NCBI GenBank assembly: GCA_004195635.1
Contig: PSPT01000015.1
Span: 1-39,610 of the forward strand
DNA length: 39,610 nt
Source of the DNA: Methanobacteriota archaeon
GTDB taxonomy: Archaea > Thermoplasmatota > Poseidoniia > Poseidoniales > Poseidoniaceae
Direction: 5' to 3'
Position numbers and translations under genes: made by a program. Position 1 is the first letter of the stretch, and every line of letters starts with the position of its first letter. The notes beneath the pieces are model-generated. The model did no database searches and had not been told where the DNA came from. It saw nothing but the letters and a program-made list of their open reading frames with translations. Shown piece by piece: positions 33,819 through 39,610 of the stretch.

Positions 33819-36443
33819 CTATTCTTCCCCGCTATCTAGCGTTTTCATGCCTTCAAACCCGGGTAGAGTGCTTAGACATTTGCCTTCTTCCGAACGCCAC
33901 CAAACCTGCTGAGTCATCAACATTCCAATCATCATTATCCCCCAACCTAACCATACCAAATGGCTACCGGGCAAATCATATGCAGTTACCCTAACTCGTT
34001 GTATTTGATCCACTTCGCCATTTGACATCGCTTGACCGAGTTCTTCGGCTTGAGATAAATCAAAGATAATAATTAAATCTCCTGTTGCGCCAGATAATAT
34101 CGCAACTTCTGAACGTGGCAAGCCGCTACTAAATCGTAACACACCCGGTTCTAATATTGCAATTGGAGCCCCTAATTCACCATTTGAATTAACTTTAGAT
34201 TCCTCATAAACTTCGACAACTGCCCCCGCATACCTCTCGCCTACATCAAAACGTGAATCAAATTCTGCATCCCCCTGTACAGATAATTCAAATCCGGTAA
34301 AAACTAGTAAGAAATCCCCAACTTCAACTGGCTCATCCAAAGGAAGTGACATGCGATGTCCTACATCCCCACGGTCAACCAAGGTTGTAGCAAAAACATG
34401 CCCAATAAGCAATATTATCAAGCCAAAGTGGACCAACTGCGAACCCAAACCAATCCAACGAGTTTGCCTCCCTCTAGTATTCTTCCGTCCATCACGAAGT
34501 GATTTCACCCTCATTACAACCTCAAAACCCATAGAAGGTAGGGCGATTAATAATGCTGGTAACATAAACCAAGCTAATTGCCCACGAGAAAAAGGACCAA
34601 TAAATGCACTTTCGGAATCGCCAGGCAAAGAACCTGACATAAACCATGCAAGAACAATGGAAATGCAAACTACTCCGCTAACATACCATACAATTCGTTC
34701 TGCTGGCACTCTACGGCGCCAAGAATATACCATTAGTGCCAAAACAAGTAAAAGAATCAATGGTGAACCATAGAATTCATGAGCCTCTAATTGGGTGCGG
34801 TCAAGACTATTAAGAAGTAAAAGCCATGCCAATAATAAGAATGATGACACAAGGATTACAGGTGCTGAAAAGACAATTTTCATCTGCCCTTTTCGCGTAA
34901 AAAGAGCGAGGCTTTCTTCCTCTTCGGGCGGAGATGAAAGCAAGACCGGAGCGAGCATAATCCCCATTCCCGAAGCGGCAACAATAACATCTGCAATTTG
35001 TGCCCATGATGCAAATATCCATAATATTACTCCTGCGCTCATCCACCCATACTCTACTGATGGCTTTTCTTGCACTTGATGAGCGATGACTATCAACACT
35101 GAAATGAAGCCCACAATCGGGTCGCCCAGCCAAAGGGCAACGGCAATAGATGTCGGAATTAGTAACAATCTAGTTGGATCTCGCATCAATAATCCAATTC
35201 CTGATGCCCACAGATGAATAACTATCCATACTAGTGGAATCAAGCCAACTAATGCAATGATAAGAGGATTTATTCCCTCCCAATATAGTTTTGACTCTCC
35301 TGAAAAAAAGGTATTTATTGCAGCGATAGAAGGTACTACCAATAATAGTAATCCGCTGCGCTCAAATCCTTTAGGGATATTTGCACCAACTGATTTACAA
35401 AGTACTGCTGAAAACCAAATTGAGACAATCAATAACATCACCTGCACATATGCGATAACTTCAACACCAGCGCTATAATCAGTTGAAAGAGTCATTATTC
35501 GGCCCCAAGCATACTTGGAAACTTCTCCAGCATCGTCATTGACAAAGGTATGAACAGAACTTGCCCATACACCGGATGCGCGAGTCACTGTAGTTGCAAA
35601 AATAGCGGTAAAAGCGGCCATTAATCCTGCCCCGGCGTATAGTAAATCGCTGGCTTTCCCAGGCTTAATGTGTAAATGTAAGAGCACGACTACGGCTAAC
35701 CAAGGCAATAGAGAACCTGTTTCGACCGGATCCCATGCCCAATAACCACCCCAATCCAAAACAGTATATGCCCAAAGACCACCTAACCCAACAGATAATG
35801 TTCCAGTAAGTAATGCAGGGCGTGCTGCCTCAGTCAGTCGTTTTGATAAATCAGAATCATTCTCGTCTGGATGCAGTAAGGTAGCGATTGACCGAGCCCC
35901 AAGGGAAATACAAAAGGTGTAAAATAAGAAAATAAGAGGTGGGTGAAAAATCATTAGATCGGTTTGAAGCAATGCATTCAAACCAGAACTTGACCAATTT
36001 GGATTTAGAGTTTTTCGGAACGGGTCAAGAATTTCTGCAATTAGTAGCAACAATAGGGTAAAACCCCACATAAAACGCAAACGAGACTCATGTTGTTTCT
36101 TTGACTCACCAAGCCTTGGATTTCGCCAATAATATACTACAATTGCTAGGAAGGCTGCCCAAAGCAATAACGGGCCTTCGCGAGCAGCCCAAACGGCTGA
36201 TATTCGATAGCGTAAGGGCAAATCTGCCCCTCCATATTGCCACACATAATGGTAAGATGTTTCCGAATTGATGAAAAGAAACAATAAGGCAAAAAAAGGC
36301 AAGGTTAACAGAAAATGAAGGACCCTTTCAACCCATTTTCTGTTAATAGAATCAAGACTAAAGGTAAAACCGGAAAGTAAGATTATTGAGGCAAGAATCG
36401 CAAGAGGAAGTGTTGAACCCCACATATTACAAACCCTTACCAT
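33819..36443 (-). CDS. ccmF: Cytochrome c biogenesis protein CcmF (haem lyase)
   Basis: An 874-residue membrane protein with many helices that, with CcmH in bacteria, attaches haem to apocytochrome c outside the membrane. The haem-handling WWD domain is WAYTVLDWGGYWAWDPVE (about 224-241), and the family's His block is MIFHPPLIFLFY (H167). Later helices and a large extracytoplasmic region (about 690-820) precede a final helix and short tail, as in CcmF. The start is either ATG 36443 or ATG 36425 (MWGSTLPLAI); neither has a clear Shine-Dalgarno sequence. No other ccm gene is in the window. It lies 32 bases downstream of the geranylgeranyl reductase stop. NrfE/CcsA relatives are the main alternative. 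Confidence 0.9.
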   Translation of the reverse strand: MVRVCNMWGSTLPLAILASIILLSGFTFSLDSINRKWVERVLHFLLTLPFFALLFLFINSETSYHYVWQYGGADLPLRYRISAVWAAREGPLLLWAAFLAIVVYYWRNPRLGESKKQHESRLRFMWGFTLLLLLIAEILDPFRKTLNPNWSSSGLNALLQTDLMIFHPPLIFLFYTFCISLGARSIATLLHPDENDSDLSKRLTEAARPALLTGTLSVGLGGLWAYTVLDWGGYWAWDPVETGSLLPWLAVVVLLHLHIKPGKASDLLYAGAGLMAAFTAIFATTVTRASGVWASSVHTFVNDDAGEVSKYAWGRIMTLSTDYSAGVEVIAYVQVMLLIVSIWFSAVLCKSVGANIPKGFERSGLLLLVVPSIAAINTFFSGESKLYWEGINPLIIALVGLIPLVWIVIHLWASGIGLLMRDPTRLLLIPTSIAVALWLGDPIVGFISVLIVIAHQVQEKPSVEYGWMSAGVILWIFASWAQIADVIVAASGMGIMLAPVLLSSPPEEEESLALFTRKGQMKIVFSAPVILVSSFLLLAWLLLLNSLDRTQLEAHEFYGSPLILLLVLALMVYSWRRRVPAERIVWYVSGVVCISIVLAWFMSGSLPGDSESAFIGPFSRGQLAWFMLPALLIALPSMGFEVVMRVKSLRDGRKNTRGRQTRWIGLGSQLVHFGLIILLIGHVFATTLVDRGDVGHRMSLPLDEPVEVGDFLLVFTGFELSVQGDAEFDSRFDVGERYAGAVVEVYEESKVNSNGELGAPIAILEPGVLRFSSGLPRSEVAILSGATGDLIIIFDLSQAEELGQAMSNGEVDQIQRVRVTAYDLPGSHLVWLGWGIMMIGMLMTQQVWWRSEEGKCLSTLPGFEGMKTLDSGEE

Positions 36444-36475
36444 TACAATTGCATTTAGCTACAGAAAACAAATCT

Positions 36476-37705
36476 TCACCATCCATAATGTTTTGAACGG
36501 CTATAACCAAAGGAAAGCAATACACTAATCACCTTTTTGAAAAATAAAGTAGGGCGGAAAATTAATATTTTTATGCCAACAAATAATTTGCTAATATTAC
36601 CCATCCTCCCCATTTCTTCGGGCAAACAACGGCCCATAAAAGATAATTCACCATCGGATAATTCATACAACGCTGTTTTTCCCTTGAGTATTTTTTCATA
36701 TGGAGGGAACTCATTTTTCCATAATTGCTCATATTCGGATATTTGTTGCTTAGAAACATCATTATTTGACAAGGCATTAACTGCCACTTGAGCCGCAAAT
36801 TTTCCGGATTTGAGGGCCAGGTGAGTTCCACCTTCAAACAACGGAGAGGTGAATCCGGCTGCATCGCCAACCATCATTAAACCATCAGAATAAGTTTGTT
36901 TACGTGGACCAGAAATCGGGATTGTCCCTCCAAATGGCCTTATTTTAGTTTCTCCTTCACGCCAAGGAGGGTTTGCTTTTGGATTATTTTTTAGATATGT
37001 ATCTTCAATAAAACTCTCAAGATATTTTATTGCACCCTTCTTTTCCGTAGTCACAAGACCAACATTCGCCCTCCCTCCCTTTTTAGGAATCATCCAAACA
37101 TAACCATGAGGGCTATATTTTGGCCATAGGTAAAAATCCAAGTAACCATCATTTGGAACTTCATGCATCTCCCATTGAAATCCTGCAATCACTTCGGTTT
37201 GTTCCTTAATGTTGAGCAATTTAGCAGATAGTCCCACAACTCCGGCGGCATCAATTATGATCTTTGTTTCAATTGGAAATTGATTTCCCTTCCCATTAAC
37301 TATCCAATTGGAAAATTGATTATTGCTATTGTAAACTTTCTCCATTCCCGTCACTTTGTGATTGAGCAATATACTTGCACCCTCCTCAATTGCAGAATTT
37401 GCCAACCATTGCTCAAACAGATGTTTCTCAAGAACATATCCTTGCTCGGTTAGAAGCTTACTGCCACCATCAGGAAATATTATCCGAATACCTTTGCAAT
37501 CAAGAGCGATTACCTCTGGTGGCAAATCAAGCCCAAGGTTTTCAACTGCAGTTTTTGACAAACATTCACCGCAATGAACAGGAGTGCCAATTTCATCGTG
37601 ATCTTCAACCAACAAAACCGAGAGCCCGCCTCTAGCTGCATGGAGGGCAGCCGAGCCACCACCGGGTCCTGCTCCAATTACGAGTACATCACAAGTTGAG
37701 CCCAA
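36476..37705 (-). CDS. Geranylgeranyl reductase family flavoprotein
   Basis: A 409-residue FAD enzyme that saturates the double bonds of isoprenoid chains, in archaea those of membrane lipids (digeranylgeranylglycerophospholipid reductase) and sometimes quinone tails. The N-terminal FAD fold is VLVIGAGPGGGSAAL. Then come VHCGECLS, the substrate-pocket block YLWPKYSPHGYVWMIPKKG, and VGDAAGFTSPLFEGG; all are family signatures. A C-terminal helix-rich segment ends the chain. The start is TTG at 37705: no in-frame ATG is near, and GGGGTG stands about 5 bases upstream. It is divergent from the UbiD gene across a 100-base region and upstream of ccmF on the same strand. Substrate (lipid or quinone) cannot be fixed from sequence. 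Confidence 0.87.
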   Translation of the reverse strand: MGSTCDVLVIGAGPGGGSAALHAARGGLSVLLVEDHDEIGTPVHCGECLSKTAVENLGLDLPPEVIALDCKGIRIIFPDGGSKLLTEQGYVLEKHLFEQWLANSAIEEGASILLNHKVTGMEKVYNSNNQFSNWIVNGKGNQFPIETKIIIDAAGVVGLSAKLLNIKEQTEVIAGFQWEMHEVPNDGYLDFYLWPKYSPHGYVWMIPKKGGRANVGLVTTEKKGAIKYLESFIEDTYLKNNPKANPPWREGETKIRPFGGTIPISGPRKQTYSDGLMMVGDAAGFTSPLFEGGTHLALKSGKFAAQVAVNALSNNDVSKQQISEYEQLWKNEFPPYEKILKGKTALYELSDGELSFMGRCLPEEMGRMGNISKLFVGIKILIFRPTLFFKKVISVLLSFGYSRSKHYGW

Positions 37706-37805
37706 TGCAACACCCCTATGAATCGCCGAGAGGTTTTAGCACATCAAACACACCCCTCATTCGCTGCCAAAATACTGCATAAACAAAACGAGGATTCATA
37801 TTCAA

Positions 37806-39610
37806 ATGACTGCACCGAGGCATGTGGCATGGGTCAATATGCAGAGATGGCTCGAAGACCTCGAGAAACGTGGCGAGTTGTTACGAATTACTCGTCCCGT
37901 AAAGGTTGAGTTGGAGGCGGGTTGTATCGCCGACCGCTTAGTGAAAAAGGGCGGACCTGCAGTGATTTTTGAAAAACCTGAATTGCCCGATGGGACAATA
38001 TCCAGCATGCCTCTTGTGATGAATTTATTTGGCACTGAAAAACGCACAATAAGAGCACTAGGGACGAAATATGTAACCGATATTGGCCAAAGGTTGGTAA
38101 CAATGATGAAGCCAGATATTGCAACTTTTGCAAAGCGCCCTTGGAAGTCAATACCATTAGTAAAAGATGCATTGTCCCTCCCCCCGAAAAAAGTAAGAAA
38201 AGGAGCATGCCAGCAAATAATAATTGATAACCCAGATGTCACCAAACTCCCTATTCCCAAAACCTGGCCCTTAGATGGCGGTCGTTTCATCACACTGCCC
38301 CTTGTTGTTACTCGGAATCCGCTAAATGGTGAACACAACCTCGGAATGTATCGTTCGCAAATATTCGGGCCAAAGGAAGTGGGGCTTCACTGGCAAACGC
38401 ATAAACATGCAGCAGATCATGTTGCTGCCAATGCTGAAATAAATATCGAAGTAAAATCCAAAAATTCAAAATCCAACCAAATCAATCCAAAAGGGGCAAT
38501 GCCTGTTGCAATTTGTATTGGAGGTCCGCCGGAATTAATATTCTCCGCAATTGCACCTTTGCCGGATAATTTGGAGGAATATATGTTTGCTGGATTTTTG
38601 GCAAGGAAGCGATTGAAAATAACTAAAGCAAAGACTCAGGATTTGTGGGTTCCGGCAGAAGCGGACATTGTAATTGAAGGATATTGCATGGCAAATGAAA
38701 CCAGAACGGAGGGCCCATTTGGCGACCATTTCGGTCACTATTCATTAACCGGAGAATACCCAGTAATGCACATTACTGCAATAACCATGCGTAAAAATGC
38801 AGTCTTACCCGCAACAATAGTTGGGCTACCTCCGATGGAAGATGGTTATCTCGGCGAAGCAATTGGTGAGGCATTTTTGCCTGTCCTCAAATTCCAACAC
38901 AGAGATGTTAGGGGACTTCATTTGCCTCTTGAAACTGGTTTCCATAATTTGGCAATACTTTCGAGCCATCAACGATATCCCCGCCAGGCAAGAAAAACGG
39001 CACTTGGATTGCTTGGAGCAGGGCAATTAATGTTCCTAAAAGTGATAGTCGTTGTAGATGAGAATCACTCTGTGAAAAATCTAAATATGCTTCTTGAAGC
39101 ACTTCACACCAAGGTATTAATTAATCGTGATTTGCAAATATTAGATGGGCAGGTTGCCGATTCATTAGCCCATTCGGCACCTGTAGAAAATATTCATTCG
39201 AAACTCATTATTGATGCTACGCTACCTAATACACACAATGGAATATCCAATGAAATGTATGAGCAAATACTCAATATTAATGGAGTAGAACAGGCCAAAT
39301 TATTACGTCCAAGCATATTAGTTATTACCACCAAAATAGAAAATAGCCCCGATAAAAATAAGAATATTGAAGAGGCAGATAATGCTTCAGCAGCAAAACA
39401 ACGAGGGCATATTTCTCAATTGATAAAAACAATTTGGCAATTAGATAATTCTAATGCCATCCGCTGGCTTTTTATTACAGATGATGATTTGGATTTATCA
39501 TCTGACAATGCCAATAGGACTCTGCTTTGGCAACTGTTTTGCCGCTTTGAAGTAAGTCGTGATTTACATTTTGATAATGAAAAATCAAGGGTTGCATGGG
39601 ATGCGACTTC
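37806..39610 (+). CDS. UbiD-family decarboxylase, partial (menaquinone-type)
   Basis: An open frame of 601 codons that reaches the right edge with no stop, so the C-terminus is missing. UbiD enzymes decarboxylate unsaturated or aromatic acids using prenylated FMN. Family blocks are WLEDLEKRGELLRITRPV, NLFGTEKRTIRALG, GMYRSQIFGPKEVGLHW, TRTEGPFGDHFGHYS (flavin/catalytic region) and the C-terminal-side LLWQLFCRFEVSRDL, which recalls the longer menaquinone-biosynthesis decarboxylases rather than the shorter mevalonate-pathway UbiD. A second in-frame ATG at 37839 may be the start instead. It is divergent from the geranylgeranyl reductase, suggesting shared work on quinones or isoprenoids. The exact substrate is inference. 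Confidence 0.88.
   Translation, partial: MTAPRHVAWVNMQRWLEDLEKRGELLRITRPVKVELEAGCIADRLVKKGGPAVIFEKPELPDGTISSMPLVMNLFGTEKRTIRALGTKYVTDIGQRLVTMMKPDIATFAKRPWKSIPLVKDALSLPPKKVRKGACQQIIIDNPDVTKLPIPKTWPLDGGRFITLPLVVTRNPLNGEHNLGMYRSQIFGPKEVGLHWQTHKHAADHVAANAEINIEVKSKNSKSNQINPKGAMPVAICIGGPPELIFSAIAPLPDNLEEYMFAGFLARKRLKITKAKTQDLWVPAEADIVIEGYCMANETRTEGPFGDHFGHYSLTGEYPVMHITAITMRKNAVLPATIVGLPPMEDGYLGEAIGEAFLPVLKFQHRDVRGLHLPLETGFHNLAILSSHQRYPRQARKTALGLLGAGQLMFLKVIVVVDENHSVKNLNMLLEALHTKVLINRDLQILDGQVADSLAHSAPVENIHSKLIIDATLPNTHNGISNEMYEQILNINGVEQAKLLRPSILVITTKIENSPDKNKNIEEADNASAAKQRGHISQLIKTIWQLDNSNAIRWLFITDDDLDLSSDNANRTLLWQLFCRFEVSRDLHFDNEKSRVAWDAT

Noticed and set aside
37718-38338. Small plus and minus frames over the UbiD start
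   Set aside because: They conflict with the long UbiD frame (37806 to the edge) with multiple family motifs.

Overview
The window is 39.6 kb of gene-dense, mostly AT-rich DNA (about 40% GC by eye in most genes). It most resembles a planktonic euryarchaeon of the Marine Group II / Poseidoniales type. Archaeal signs are a thermosome-type group II chaperonin, a geranylgeranyl-reductase-family flavoprotein, a DUF63 membrane protein, a COG3199 NAD kinase, archaeal-style TATA elements with apparently leaderless genes, and surface proteins with a C-terminal membrane anchor. Bacterial-type genes are mixed in: DnaK, IcmF, a methylcrotonyl-CoA carboxylase operon, CcmF and a menaquinone-type UbiD. That mixture is typical of these marine heterotrophs. 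The taxonomic assignment is inference from gene content; no rRNA or tRNA gene was seen.

Layout. Positions 1-272 hold the 3' end of an unidentified membrane-protein gene that is clearly more GC-rich than the rest. Positions 445-4565 (minus) form a three-gene operon of exported proteins carrying cytochrome-c-like but oddly spaced Cys/His motifs, ending with a DUF2231-like membrane protein. A palindrome overlaps its likely TATA box. Positions 4759-6910 (plus) hold a zinc-ribbon membrane protein and a surface cyclophilin with calcium-binding repeats. Positions 6969-10298 (minus) hold fused isobutyryl-CoA mutase (IcmF). Positions 10421-11574 hold two small membrane proteins. Positions 11719-15734 (minus) hold CTP synthase, an NAD-kinase-family protein and threonine dehydrogenase.

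Positions 15850-20864 (minus) are a chaperone block: an Hsp20-like acidic protein, DnaK, a thermosome subunit and a probable b-haem membrane protein. Seryl-tRNA synthetase (21094-22377) and a presenilin-family intramembrane protease with a large inserted extracytoplasmic domain (22397-24694) follow. Folylpolyglutamate synthase and dCMP deaminase (24808-26699) are on the plus strand. Positions 26737-31399 (minus) are a leucine-degradation operon: MCC beta, an enoyl-CoA hydratase, the biotin carboxylase and a separate biotin carrier. A DUF63 protein, a His-tailed FKBP isomerase, CcmF and a geranylgeranyl reductase follow to 37705. A divergent UbiD-family decarboxylase starts at 37806 and runs off the right end.

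How the parts fit. IcmF and the MCC operon indicate growth on branched-chain amino acids. CcmF, the haem-motif exported proteins, the putative b-haem protein and the UbiD/GGR pair point to an elaborate respiratory membrane. Cyclophilin, FKBP, Hsp20-like protein, DnaK and thermosome make the window rich in folding factors. The least familiar items are the presenilin with an inserted domain, the CxCH/CxxxCH operon with its TATA-overlapping palindrome, and the Hsp20-like/DnaK pair with its repeated upstream element. There is no intergenic stretch over 300 bases; the longest (229 bases, 20865-21093) holds the hsp20-like/dnaK promoter and a direct repeat. No CRISPR array, insertion sequence, tRNA or rRNA was recognised.
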